Position numbers and translations under genes: made by a program. Below the pieces are notes generated by a model that was not told where the DNA came from, did not search any database, and saw only the letters and a list, made by a program, of their open reading frames with translations. Of a DNA stretch of 17,181 bases, positions 4,246-17,181 are shown one piece after another (position 1 is the stretch's first letter; each line of letters starts with the position of its first letter). The stretch is from an uncultured Dysgonomonas sp. (GTDB lineage: Bacteria; Bacteroidota; Bacteroidia; Bacteroidales; Dysgonomonadaceae): positions 1 to 17,181 of the forward strand of contig CALYRA010000003.1 in assembly GCA_945292135.1 (NCBI GenBank). Direction: 5' to 3'.

Positions 4246-5831
4246 CTACAAAAAAACAAAGCCCCGCAGGGAGTGCAGGGCAAAATGGAGGATTAGAGGG
4301 AGATATATCATTGATTAACAGTAGTAAATATAGCAAAAATGGGTTGAATTTACAAGACCTTGAAGACGATATTGAGTTCAATATCCGAAAGATAGAGACA
4401 ATAAAGCAAGAAAGAAAAAAAACGGTATCAACTCAAGACAAAAGCGAAAATAAGAGTGAAATTTTAAAAACACTCATCAAACAATGTATGCCAGTAGATT
4501 TTGTTGAGAAATTGCACCCTACATTATCAAAGGAAGAACGAGCAGACATAAAAATAAAACGTTCTGAATTGAAGGTGTTAATTGTTGAGGAGATTTTACA
4601 GCATGCACAAAAAAACAATTGGTCGTTATGTAAACAAGGTGGATCTTGCTACTTATATAATGGTGCATATTGGGAAACTTTGACGGATGATGATGTAAAG
4701 CACTTTATATCTGCATGCGCTATAAGATTAGGTGTAAAACAGGTTCTTGCAAAAGAATGTCAATTTGTTGATGACTTATATAAGCAATTTCTTTTTTCCG
4801 CACATTTACAACCACCGACATTTGAACCTGACAGGGTGCTGATTAACCTACAGAATGGTACATTTGAAGTAACAACAGAAACACAGACTTTGAGAGCATT
4901 TAGCGAAGCTGATTTTTTAACTTATCAATTACCATTTATTTGCGATGAAGCAGCCTCCGCTCCTATGTTTCAAAAATACCTTGATAGAGTATTACCAGAT
5001 AAAACAGCACAGGCGGTTCTATCTGAATATGCAGGCTATTTATTTATCAGACATGGAAGCGGGTTAAAATTTGAGAAATGCCTTATTCTTCATGGCAGTG
5101 GGGCTAACGGGAAATCCGTTTTTTTTGAAGTATTAACAGCCCTTCTGGGACGCGAGAATGTTAGTACATATCCACTCTCTAACCTTACAGATAAATCAGG
5201 TTATTATCGGGCTGAAATAGCCGATAAGCTATTGAATTATTCCAGCGAAATTAGCAAAGAAATGGATTGTGATATATTTAAACAACTATCCAGTGGGGAA
5301 GCTTTCACGGCACGAAGTCCATACGGGAAACCTTTTGAGGTTCGGAATTATGCGAAAATGATTTTTAATGCTAATGAGCTACCAAAAGACACCGAACAAA
5401 ATAACGCTTTTTATCGCAGGTTTATAATAATACCATTTAACATAACCATCCCGCCAGAGGAACAAGACCGGGAACTGCATCAAAAAATAATCAACAATGA
5501 ACTTGCAGGTGTATTTAATTGGGTGTTAGATGGATTGAAACGGCTTCTTTCAAATAAAAGGTTTACCAACTGTACTGCCATTGAACAGACTTTAGAACAA
5601 TACAGGATTGAGAGCGATAGCACACAAATGTTTCTCATTGAAAATAATTACCATCATAGCAAAACAAATCGAATGCTTTTAAAAGACTTATATCAACAAT
5701 ATAAAAATTTTTGCTCTGAAGATGGTTACCGACCTTGCTGTAACCGTAAATTCTCTGATCGATTACGCACAAAAGGATTCGAAATAATAAAGAGTGGTGA
5801 TAGGTATATTTATATAGAAAAAGCTGCCTAA
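4242..5831 (+). CDS. P4/D5-type replicative helicase (phage/plasmid primase family), 529 aa
   Basis: The C-terminal half is a superfamily 3 / D5-type helicase. The Walker A loop is GSGANGKS (residues 285-292), a Walker B-like segment is DKLLNYSSEI (328-337), a sensor region is IFNANELPKD (374-383), and a probable arginine-finger segment is YRRF (391-394). Residues about 115-270 match the D5_N region that precedes this ATPase (CYLYNGAYWETLTDDDVKHF and RVLINLQNGTFEV). The last 70 residues resemble a winged helix (LLKDLYQQYKNF). The first 110 residues are low-complexity and charged, with no primase active site seen. The primase function seems to sit in the next gene, so the two would jointly replace a P4-alpha-like primase-helicase. 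It should unwind the element's origin. It starts within the ATGA overlap with the HTH gene. Confidence 0.85.
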   Translation: MTTKKQSPAGSAGQNGGLEGDISLINSSKYSKNGLNLQDLEDDIEFNIRKIETIKQERKKTVSTQDKSENKSEILKTLIKQCMPVDFVEKLHPTLSKEERADIKIKRSELKVLIVEEILQHAQKNNWSLCKQGGSCYLYNGAYWETLTDDDVKHFISACAIRLGVKQVLAKECQFVDDLYKQFLFSAHLQPPTFEPDRVLINLQNGTFEVTTETQTLRAFSEADFLTYQLPFICDEAASAPMFQKYLDRVLPDKTAQAVLSEYAGYLFIRHGSGLKFEKCLILHGSGANGKSVFFEVLTALLGRENVSTYPLSNLTDKSGYYRAEIADKLLNYSSEISKEMDCDIFKQLSSGEAFTARSPYGKPFEVRNYAKMIFNANELPKDTEQNNAFYRRFIIIPFNITIPPEEQDRELHQKIINNELAGVFNWVLDGLKRLLSNKRFTNCTAIEQTLEQYRIESDSTQMFLIENNYHHSKTNRMLLKDLYQQYKNFCSEDGYRPCCNRKFSDRLRTKGFEIIKSGDRYIYIEKAA

Positions 5832-5867
5832 AATCTATTTTGACAGAAAAAAAAGTTTTAAAACCAG

Positions 5868-5928
5868 CGTCCAAATCGTCCGTATCGTCCAAATATCAAA
5901 AATCTGGACGCAATGGACGTAATGGACG
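5868..5928. repeat. Symmetric 3+3 array of CGTCC/GGACG repeats, candidate origin
   Basis: In the 81-bp gap after the helicase gene, CGTCC occurs at 5868, 5877 and 5886, exactly 9 bp apart. After a 15-bp spacer, its inverse GGACG occurs at 5906, 5915 and 5924, again 9 bp apart. The whole is symmetric about 5898. The 4-bp spacers differ, so the array fits spaced protein-binding iterons better than one continuous hairpin, although RNA could fold it into three short stems. The last two repeats overlap the first codons of the next gene (ATGGACG twice). Iterons next to a P4-type helicase commonly form the replication origin. Confidence 0.7.
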
Positions 5929-7022
5929 ATAAAAAACAAACATTTTTTTTTATGACATATATCACTCAACTAGAAAAAAACAGCCGTAAATATATCTGCC
6001 CCTCATGTGGAAAAAAAACCTTTGTCAGATATGTTGATGCAGACAACAATCATATTAATGAGAATTGCGGACGATGTGACAGGTCGGATAATTGCGGATG
6101 CCATAACCCACCACGAGAATTTATAGATAATAACGGGATAAGAGAATATAAGCCTATACCACCAGCACCACCAAGACCGACAGACTTTCTCGATACGAAA
6201 TTTATAGAATCGGGTAGTTATGCTATAGGCGATCGACTATATGAGTATAGTTTGATGCGAAACAACAATCTCAACTATTATCTACTCGATTTGTTCGACT
6301 GGTGGACGGTAAAATATTTGCAAGATATATTCTTTATTGGTAGCTTTACAGATGGTGCGATAACATACCCTTATATTGACGAGAACGGAAAATTGCGTTC
6401 TCTGAAACGGCAACAATATGACAGAGAGACGGGTAAAAGATCAAAGAACGAAAATAGCTATCTACTTCATAAAGCATTATCCAGCAATAACAATTTTAAC
6501 TACAAAGGCTGTTTATTTGGTATGCACCAAATAAGAGCGAAATACAGCAAAGGTAAAACTATCTGCATTGTAGAGGGCGAGAAATCTGCTGTCATTGCAT
6601 CAGGGCAATTACCTAAATATATTTGGATGGCTACAGGAGCAAAAGATTGGTTTAATGGGAATAGTTTAGAACCGATAAAAGACCGCAAAATAATTTTATT
6701 TCCTGATACCTCAAAGGATGGTAAAACATTTGAAAAGTGGCAGCAAATAGCTGATAGATACAAGGCTAAAGGATATGATATATCTGTATCGTATATGCTT
6801 GAGAAACGTTGCACACAAGAGCAAAAAGAACAAGGCTATGATATAGGCGATCTGTTACATGACGAATTGGTTAAGGAGAATCCAGCATTATTAACAGAGC
6901 CTTCACTCGAACCCATGCCCGATATTAAGGTAGAAAACTTTTCTCCAATTGTTAAAGAAATGATAACAGCTAACCCAGCATTACTAAATCTGATAAATAC
7001 ATTTGATTTAGTTGCTGTTTAA
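5913..7022 (+). CDS. Zinc-finger/Toprim primase-like protein, 369 aa
   Basis: The N-terminus carries a zinc-finger cluster: CPSC (Cys29, Cys32), then CGRC (Cys52, Cys55) and CGCH (Cys61, Cys63, His64). Near the middle is a Toprim-like core: ICIVEGEKSAVIA with Glu221 and Glu223, then IILFPDTSKDG with Asp265 and Asp269. This resembles the DUF6371 / CHC2-type primase-like proteins found in Bacteroidota mobile elements. It would make primers for the helicase encoded just upstream. ATG 5913 and 5922 both lie inside the repeat array. ATG 5952 (residue 14, starting MTYITQLEKNSRKY just before the zinc finger) may be the true start, which would leave the array noncoding. A strong terminator follows. 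Confidence 0.75.
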   Translation: MDVMDDKKQTFFFMTYITQLEKNSRKYICPSCGKKTFVRYVDADNNHINENCGRCDRSDNCGCHNPPREFIDNNGIREYKPIPPAPPRPTDFLDTKFIESGSYAIGDRLYEYSLMRNNNLNYYLLDLFDWWTVKYLQDIFFIGSFTDGAITYPYIDENGKLRSLKRQQYDRETGKRSKNENSYLLHKALSSNNNFNYKGCLFGMHQIRAKYSKGKTICIVEGEKSAVIASGQLPKYIWMATGAKDWFNGNSLEPIKDRKIILFPDTSKDGKTFEKWQQIADRYKAKGYDISVSYMLEKRCTQEQKEQGYDIGDLLHDELVKENPALLTEPSLEPMPDIKVENFSPIVKEMITANPALLNLINTFDLVAV

Positions 7023-7041
7023 AAAACCGAAATGAAATGAG

Positions 7042-7069
7042 CACCTAGTATATCGCTAGGTGTTTTTTT
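7042..7069 (+). terminator. Strong intrinsic terminator of the replication operon
   Basis: Perfect 7-bp stem CACCTAG / CTAGGTG with a 7-nt loop, followed directly by seven T, 20 bp after the primase-like stop codon. Confidence 0.9.
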
Positions 7070-7304
7070 GTGGATTAGGATGTATTCGCCTCGAAACCTG
7101 CAAAAACGTTCAATTAATCATTTTTGATACTGAGTAAGCACGGGATAGTCAATATAGTTGCGTTCGAAACTATTTTAGATATAGTAAGTATACTTATTAT
7201 ATTCTCAACTCATTTTTCATAAATGAATAACTAGACGAAATATCATAAAAGGTAGGCTATTTCGGGGCAACGTACACGCATACGTACACACTCGGCTAAA
7301 AATG
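7070..7304. other. Gene-free attachment-region candidate with palindrome and direct repeats
   Basis: No gene is visible between the terminator at 7069 and the tRNA-side terminator at 7305. The stretch contains a near-perfect 20-bp palindrome (7181-7200, core TAAGTATACTTA, one mismatched pair) and an 8-bp direct repeat ACGTACAC at 7270-7277 and 7282-7289 (12-bp period). Such short repeats next to a tRNA attachment site could be arm-type sites for an integrase or excisionase. That is inference from position only. Confidence 0.35.
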
Positions 7305-7341
7305 AAAAAGCTAAATAACTGTTTTATTGTTACTTAGCTTT
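7305..7341 (-). terminator. Terminator downstream of tRNA-Phe
   Basis: On the minus strand a 13-bp stem (AAAGCTAAGTAAC with GTTATTTAGCTTT, one wobble) has a 9-nt loop and runs into TTTTT, 19 bp after the tRNA 3' end. It would end the tRNA transcript. Confidence 0.8.
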
Positions 7342-7360
7342 AAGTATTTACTTTTAAAAG

Positions 7361-7433
7361 TGGTGCCACCAGGAATCGAACCGGGGACACAAGGATTTTC
7401 AGTCCTTTGCTCTACCAACTGAGCTATGGCACC
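7361..7433 (-). tRNA. tRNA-Phe (anticodon GAA)
   Basis: The 73-nt cloverleaf is complete on the minus strand. It has acceptor GGTGCCA/TGGCACC, D stem GCTC/GAGC, anticodon stem AAGGA/TCCTT with loop CTGAAAA (anticodon GAA at 7400-7398), variable region GTGTC, T loop TTCGATT and discriminator A. CCA is not encoded in the DNA. The T stem CCCGG/CCTGG has one C-U mismatch at canonical positions 51 and 63 (7383 and 7371). The 3' end faces the mobile element. The promoter lies at 7452-7482. Confidence 0.95.
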
Positions 7434-7451
7434 AACATTTATTTGCGTGTG

Positions 7452-7482
7452 CAAAGATAGAACATTTTTTATACTCTCCAAA
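7452..7482 (-). promoter_or_regulatory. Promoter of tRNA-Phe
   Basis: On the minus strand TTTG (7482-7479), a 19-nt spacer and TATCTTTG (7459-7452) give a full match to the Bacteroidota promoter, 18 bp upstream of the tRNA 5' end. Confidence 0.8.
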
Positions 7483-7531
7483 CTTATTCAAGAAAATTTC
7501 AAAGATTCTATGAGATTATATGTATAAAACA

Positions 7532-8563
7532 CTATTCTTCTTTTATAGAATTCCAACCTTGAGCTTTTAATTCTATTTCCGAACCATCACGCGTTTGAAG
7601 TATTTCACCGAATTTCGAATCAGTTATATGACCGATTACATGAACTTCTTTAATCTTAGATATCCTATCATATAAATGAAGTGGAACAGTAAATAATAAT
7701 TCATAATCTTCTCCTCCATTCAACGCTACCGTAGTTACGTTCATATTAAATTGTTCAGCCATGACTGCCGTTTGGTAATCAATAGGTATGCGTTCTTCAA
7801 AGATTCGACAACCTGTACCGCTTTGTTTGCAAATATGTTTAATCTCGGATGATAATCCATCGGATATATCAATCATTGAAGTCGGTAAAATATCGTTTTG
7901 GGCCAAAAGCTCAACAATATCTTTACGAGCTTCAGGTTTTAATTGGCGTTCTAATAAATATTCTTTACCTGAAAAATCAGCTTCAAAATTAGAACTTCCA
8001 TCAAAAATAGCTTTTTCTCGTTCGAGTAATTGAAGTCCCATATATGCTGCGCCCAAGTTACCCGAAACACATATCAAATCCGTATCTTTAGCGCCATTTC
8101 TATAAACGATTTTGTCTTCTTCTCCTTCTCCAAGACAAGTAATACTTATCGTTAATCCAGTCAAAGATGCGGAAGTATCGCCGCCAATAACGTCAACCCC
8201 ATGTTGCTCACAGGCAAGGTATATACCTTCATAAAAAGATTCCATATCTTCTATCGAAAATCTTTTGGATAAACCTAATGAAACAGTTATCTGTTTTGGA
8301 CGCCCATTCATCGCATAAACATCCGATAGGTTAACAATAGCCGATTTATAACCAAGATGTTTTAAAGGGACATATGTTAAATCGAAATGAATGCCTTCTA
8401 ACAAAAGGTCTGTAGTAACTAAAACTTTCTTATCTCCGTACGAAAGAACCGCAGCGTCATCTCCTACCCCTTTTATTGTAGACGAGTTTTTAATTTCAAT
8501 ATTTTTTGTCAAATATTCAATTAAACCAAATTCTCCTAAGGTCGAAATTTCTGTTCTGCTCAT
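7532..8563 (-). CDS. thiL: Thiamine-monophosphate kinase
   Basis: ThiL phosphorylates thiamine monophosphate with ATP to give thiamine diphosphate, the last step of cofactor synthesis, in the cytoplasm. The protein (343 aa, normal length) shows the PurM/ThiL-superfamily motifs in order: metal-binding GDDAA (34-38), TTDLLLEGIHF (50-60), VNLSDVYAMNGRP (77-89), GGDTSAS (127-133), DISDGLSSE (232-240) and NGGEDYELLF (282-291). All key acidic residues are present. It is a single gene between the tRNA and the sus operon, in the same direction as both. A -7 box TACCTTTG lies at 8616-8609, inside the inverted repeat ATTACC-TTT-GGTAAC. No thiamine riboswitch is visible in the leader. Confidence 0.95.
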   Translation of the reverse strand: MSRTEISTLGEFGLIEYLTKNIEIKNSSTIKGVGDDAAVLSYGDKKVLVTTDLLLEGIHFDLTYVPLKHLGYKSAIVNLSDVYAMNGRPKQITVSLGLSKRFSIEDMESFYEGIYLACEQHGVDVIGGDTSASLTGLTISITCLGEGEEDKIVYRNGAKDTDLICVSGNLGAAYMGLQLLEREKAIFDGSSNFEADFSGKEYLLERQLKPEARKDIVELLAQNDILPTSMIDISDGLSSEIKHICKQSGTGCRIFEERIPIDYQTAVMAEQFNMNVTTVALNGGEDYELLFTVPLHLYDRISKIKEVHVIGHITDSKFGEILQTRDGSEIELKAQGWNSIKEE

Positions 8564-8850
8564 AATTATTAATGTCAGTCAATATTTAAATTCTATTTAA
8601 AAAGTTACCAAAGGTAATATTTTTTATCTCTTTATTGCTTGTTACCTATTTTGTTAACTTTCTAATCATTAAATTTAGAAAAAGTATTTCTTAATCTGGC
8701 AATTGAAGACTTTATGAAAGATTTAATTAACTATTAATCAATATTTATTTAACTTGTTAATTCAACTTATAAAAAAGTAAAGAATAGATATTATGCCCTT
8801 GTTCCTTAACCCTACCCCCCAAAAAACTCCTTTGGTATTTTTTTATGAAT
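8564..8850 (-). promoter_or_regulatory. AT-rich leader of thiL with -7 box inside an inverted repeat
   Basis: This 287-bp stretch between susA and thiL has no gene. The minus strand carries TACCTTTG (8616-8609) about 45 bp before the thiL start. It lies within the inverted repeat GTTACC-AAA-GGTAAT (8604-8618), a possible operator; no good -33 motif is seen. The part next to susA (8815-8850) has only a weak hairpin (CCAAA/TTTGG), so the end of the sus transcript is not clear. The rest is AT-rich with nothing recognisable. Confidence 0.45.
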
Positions 8851-10742
<1,892 letters not shown>

Positions 10743-10756
10743 AAATATGGACTTAT

Positions 10757-14187
<3,431 letters not shown>

Positions 14188-14208
14188 AATCATTCTTTTT
14201 GTTTTTAA

Positions 14209-15825
14209 TTATTTATATCCTTCATTCTGATCAAGATTCAAGTTTGAACCTATATCGTCGGCCGGAATAGGGTAAACATTCAAGTAACTTTGAGTTGATG
14301 TGCCGGCAGCTGTTCCGCCTTTCCATTCCCAAACGTAAGAAGACCCTGTAAATTTACCAAAACGAACCAAATCGGTACGGCGTTGCGCTTCGAAAAACAG
14401 TTCACGACCACGCTCGTCCAATATGAAATCCAGTGTAATATCCGAAACTGTCGCTTTAGATTTATCTTTGTAAGCGCGTTCACGTAAGTTATTCACCAAA
14501 GTGACGGCAGTAGATTTATCACCACCTGTTCCACCTCGCAAAACGGCTTCCGCATAGTTCAAATAAATTTCTCCGAGACGAAATAATGGGAAATCCGTAT
14601 ATACGATATTACTTGGAGGGTTAGTTCCATCTTTGTTTACATTCACAAATTTAATGACAGGTATGCCATTATCGGCATAAGATGAAGGATCGATAATTTG
14701 ATTACTCGCTGTCATATCTGTTTTCAACATATCTTTACGGCTATCTTCATTATGACTTGTTTGCTTTTCGAAAGTAGTAAGCAATGATGAACGAGCTCTG
14801 TTTCCTTGCCAAGCACCTACTACGTTTGCTTCAACTTGTAAAGCTGATGGAACTGTGCTACATATAACGAAAGTCATACCTCCCCAAGTCTGAGTTGCTG
14901 AACCTTCATAACGTATAGGAAATATCATTTCGTTTGAATGATCATTATCCGCTTTAAACACATCTGCATAGATAGGTTCCAATTGATATCCTTGTTCCAT
15001 TACAAGTTTACTATATGTTATACTTTCTGTATATCTTGGTGTTCCGGTGTAAATTTCCGCATTTAGATAAAGACGAGAAAGTAAAGACCATGCTGCCGCT
15101 TTGTTGGCGCGACCATAATATTTGTTGTTATATCCTACAAACGAATCCAGCATTTTATCTTTGCAATCCAATAATTCTTTTTCGATATAAGCAAATAAAT
15201 CTTTAGCCTTTATTTGTTCCGGCGAAGAAGATCCAACAACAGACTCTTCTGTCGTGAATGGTACGTTACGGAATAAATCCAATAAGTAATAATATGCTAA
15301 TGCTCTATTGAAACGAGCTTCTTCACGATAATAATGTATTTCAGCTTTTACGCCGGGCTCTACGCCTCGAGAATCAAGTTTATTGTCAGTTGTTTCTCTC
15401 AAAAATTGATTTACAAGACTTACTTGATAGATAAGACGGTAGTAAAGTCCCTTGATAAATACGTTACTTGTTCCAAAAGTTTGATTATTTAATTCGGGTA
15501 TACCTACATCACCCCAATTGCAATGAGCTTCATCGGAAGGAAGTTCTTGCAAATTCCATAATCCTCGTAGAAATGAGGCTTGGCTACCACCATCCACGCC
15601 TTCTACGTCAGCGTCACCATCTCCGGCTGCGTTTCCGCTTATAGCCAATCCGGCATATATCTTAGCCAAACTTTGTTTGTAGGGCAGTAAATCCTTCCCG
15701 TAAACTGTTTCTCCAACTTTTTCATTATTAGAAAGAGGTACTGTATCCAAATCGTCAAGGCAGGATGTAAACATTAACCCAAAGATTAATAGTACCGAAA
15801 TTGTATATAATGTTATCTTTTTCAT
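14209..15825 (-). CDS. susD: SusD-family starch-binding outer-membrane lipoprotein
   Basis: SusD forms the lid over the SusC channel and binds starch helices at the cell surface. I choose ATG 15825 because it gives a standard lipoprotein signal, MKKITLYTISVLLIFGLMFTSC (lipobox Cys22), followed by LDDLDTVPLS. The longer frame would add 12 polar residues and overlap susC. The 538-aa protein shows RagB/SusD features: a TPR-like helical region (REEARFNRALAYYYLLDLFR, then NVPF) and the C-terminal block with PLFRLGEIYLNYAEAVLRGG, then LDFILDERGRELFFEAQRRTDLVRFGKF and YPIPADDI. Length fits SusD (551 aa). It starts 22 bp after the susC stop. Starch specificity is inferred from the neighbouring susB and susA. 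Confidence 0.92.
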   Translation of the reverse strand: MKKITLYTISVLLIFGLMFTSCLDDLDTVPLSNNEKVGETVYGKDLLPYKQSLAKIYAGLAISGNAAGDGDADVEGVDGGSQASFLRGLWNLQELPSDEAHCNWGDVGIPELNNQTFGTSNVFIKGLYYRLIYQVSLVNQFLRETTDNKLDSRGVEPGVKAEIHYYREEARFNRALAYYYLLDLFRNVPFTTEESVVGSSSPEQIKAKDLFAYIEKELLDCKDKMLDSFVGYNNKYYGRANKAAAWSLLSRLYLNAEIYTGTPRYTESITYSKLVMEQGYQLEPIYADVFKADNDHSNEMIFPIRYEGSATQTWGGMTFVICSTVPSALQVEANVVGAWQGNRARSSLLTTFEKQTSHNEDSRKDMLKTDMTASNQIIDPSSYADNGIPVIKFVNVNKDGTNPPSNIVYTDFPLFRLGEIYLNYAEAVLRGGTGGDKSTAVTLVNNLRERAYKDKSKATVSDITLDFILDERGRELFFEAQRRTDLVRFGKFTGSSYVWEWKGGTAAGTSTQSYLNVYPIPADDIGSNLNLDQNEGYK

Positions 15826-15847
15826 GTTGATTTGATTTATCGCAAGT

Positions 15848-17181
15848 TTAGAAATTAACACCTAAGCCCAAAGAAAATGTACGCGCATAAGGGAAGATGT
15901 TTTTATCGATTCCTTCTTCTCCTACTTCCGGATCTAATCCATCGTACGGCGTAATTGTAAACACATTATTTACAGACCCGTATACTCTTAAAGATTCAAT
16001 CCATTTCGTAGGTTTATCAAAAGTATATCCTACTGAAATATTGTCTAACTTAAAGAAAGAAGCTTTTTGTACATAGTAGCTTGATAAATATTGAGGCATT
16101 TCGAAATTAGTTCCGATCGCTGATGAAACTCGATTTTTAAAAAATCCCGAAGGGTCGTATATATAGGATTTTCCAAGCGCTTCATGGTTTGACTGAGTAT
16201 TGTTATATACGTAATTATTGATACTTGCATGTCCTGAGAAACTGAAATCCCAATTTTTATAAGATACGGATGAAGATATTCCCATTGTCACATCCGGCAT
16301 AGCTTTTTTAAATGCAATCCGGTCAGCCGCATCAATTTTGCCATCATGGTTTTGATCAACATAAGCCCCTTCGATAGGTTTACCGTTCGAATCGTATATT
16401 TGTTGATAAACAAAAAATGAATTATAAGGCTTACCTACTTGATGAATAAGAATTTGGGTTCCTGTACCACCATCAATAATTCCGTGTTCTATTCCCGCAT
16501 AGTTAGGATCATCGTTGATACTCAGTTTTTTCATCTCATTTTTGTTGTAAGCTATGTTATAATTTACAGTCCATGTTAAATCCTTAGTTTGTATAGGAAT
16601 ACCTGATATGGTTACCTCAATACCTTTATTCTCCAATTCACCTACATTTGTCAACAATCTGTTGCTAAAGTTTGCACCCGCCGGTATGGTAACTTCATTG
16701 AGCAAATCGGTAGTTTTACGGTAATATAAATCTATTGCCCCTGATATACGATTTTTGAGAAAACCATAATCAAATCCGACATTATAGGTAGCTGTTCTTT
16801 CCCACTTGAGGGATTTATCATATTTACCGGGACGTAGCAGCGCGATTTCTTCATCTCCGAAAAAATAATTAGCGCCACCTTTGCTAACAAAGTAGTTAGC
16901 CATATATGGATAATCCTTATCCATTATATTTTGTTGACCTGTTATTCCATATCCTAAACGAAGTTTAAGATTGGATAATACATCTTGATTTTTCAAGAAT
17001 GATTCTTCACTAATACGCCAAGCCAGCGCCAATGACGGAAATAATCCCCAACGATTTCCACGCGCAAATTTTGATGAACCGTCATTACGTAAAGTAAATG
17101 TCATTAAATAGCGATTATCAAACGCATAATTAGCGCGTCCAAAGAAAGATATTAAATAACTTTCCGAATCGTACGCATACG
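15848..17181 (-). CDS. susC: SusC-family TonB-dependent transporter (C-terminal part)
   Basis: SusC is the outer-membrane barrel that imports maltooligosaccharides with TonB energy. Only the last 443 residues are in view. The frame stays open to the window edge through ANYAFDNRYLMTFTLRNDGS, so the gene is cut by the window and is not truncated biologically. Family hallmarks are RYLMTFTLRNDGSSKFARGN, then RWGLFPSLALAWRISEE, LRLGYGITGQQNI, YYRKTTDLLNEVTIPAG and the closing strand YARTFSLGLGVNF ending in Phe, the usual signal for barrel assembly. It is the first gene of the operon in view, directly upstream of susD. The promoter and any upstream regulator lie beyond the right edge. Confidence 0.92.
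   Translation of the reverse strand, partial: YAYDSESYLISFFGRANYAFDNRYLMTFTLRNDGSSKFARGNRWGLFPSLALAWRISEESFLKNQDVLSNLKLRLGYGITGQQNIMDKDYPYMANYFVSKGGANYFFGDEEIALLRPGKYDKSLKWERTATYNVGFDYGFLKNRISGAIDLYYRKTTDLLNEVTIPAGANFSNRLLTNVGELENKGIEVTISGIPIQTKDLTWTVNYNIAYNKNEMKKLSINDDPNYAGIEHGIIDGGTGTQILIHQVGKPYNSFFVYQQIYDSNGKPIEGAYVDQNHDGKIDAADRIAFKKAMPDVTMGISSSVSYKNWDFSFSGHASINNYVYNNTQSNHEALGKSYIYDPSGFFKNRVSSAIGTNFEMPQYLSSYYVQKASFFKLDNISVGYTFDKPTKWIESLRVYGSVNNVFTITPYDGLDPEVGEEGIDKNIFPYARTFSLGLGVNF

Larger units (their letters stand above)
1..7360. mobile_element. Integrated mobile element (one part), inserted at tRNA-Phe
   Basis: The segment carries two XRE repressors, a small excisionase-like HTH protein, a P4/D5-type helicase, a Toprim primase-like protein, an antitoxin-like Panacea gene and several short unknown genes. 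It stops at the 3' end of a tRNA-Phe gene, beyond which lie the housekeeping gene thiL and the sus operon. That layout is typical of elements that integrate at tRNA 3' ends. No integrase, relaxase, capsid or terminase gene is visible, so the type (ICE, mobilizable island, phage satellite or prophage) cannot be decided. The left end lies outside the window. The right boundary is inferred from the tRNA position, because the second copy of the attachment repeat is not in view. Confidence 0.6.

Noticed and set aside
5868..5928. CRISPR array
   Set aside because: The repeats are 5-7 bp with 4-bp spacers and are mirrored, which fits binding sites and not CRISPR repeat-spacer structure.
8564..8700. 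Thiamine (TPP) riboswitch upstream of thiL
   Set aside because: No THI-box-like conserved segments such as CTGAGA with a downstream ACCTGATC-type block are visible in the AT-rich leader.
15826..15861. Longer start of susD overlapping susC
   Set aside because: The extra 12 residues are polar and would precede an otherwise standard lipoprotein signal peptide; ATG 15825 is far more likely.

Overview
The window comes from a Bacteroidota genome, most likely order Bacteroidales. Three things point there: a starch-utilization (sus) locus with SusC/SusD/SusE-type outer-membrane proteins, promoters with the Bacteroidota -7 motif TAnnTTTG (several with a TTTG or TTG about 20 bp upstream), and weak or absent Shine-Dalgarno sequences. 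The genus cannot be fixed from the sequence alone.

Positions 1 to about 7360 look like one part of an integrated mobile element that ends at the 3' end of a tRNA-Phe(GAA) gene. No integrase, capsid or mobilization gene is in the window, so the element must continue to the left. It holds, in order: the tail of a small FIWF-motif protein and an unknown 157-aa gene; a 270-bp noncoding stretch crowded with inverted repeats; a leftward three-gene unit (Panacea/DUF4065 antitoxin-like protein, unknown 131-aa protein, and an unlisted 31-aa membrane peptide that overlaps it); an XRE repressor diverging from a rightward operon of small unknown genes, including a second FIWF protein; a second XRE regulator with a coiled coil, flanked by exact 16-bp direct repeats; and a replication module. 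That module has a small HTH_17 protein, a P4/D5-type helicase with a 4-bp overlap, and a zinc-finger/Toprim primase-like protein. Between the last two lies a symmetric array of six CGTCC/GGACG repeats, a good candidate replication origin.

Positions about 7070-7360 are noncoding and hold short repeats, a near-palindrome and a leftward terminator, as expected for an attachment-site region. The tRNA-Phe gene and thiL (thiamine-monophosphate kinase) follow on the minus strand and look like ordinary chromosome.

Positions 8851-17181 are a minus-strand sus operon in transcription order susC (cut by the window edge), susD, a susE-like gene, susB (GH97 alpha-glucosidase) and susA (GH13 neopullulanase). 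SusD and the SusE-like lipoprotein would capture starch on the cell surface, SusC would import maltooligosaccharides with TonB energy, and SusA and SusB would cut them to glucose in the periplasm. Catalytic residues are intact in both enzymes. Compared with Bacteroides thetaiotaomicron, susA and susB lie downstream instead of upstream of susC, and susF, susG and susR are not in the window.

The best candidates for something undescribed are the Panacea unit with its hidden membrane peptide, the symmetric repeat array in the replication module, and a possible short antisense RNA upstream of the replication genes that also matches the end of a neighbouring operon.
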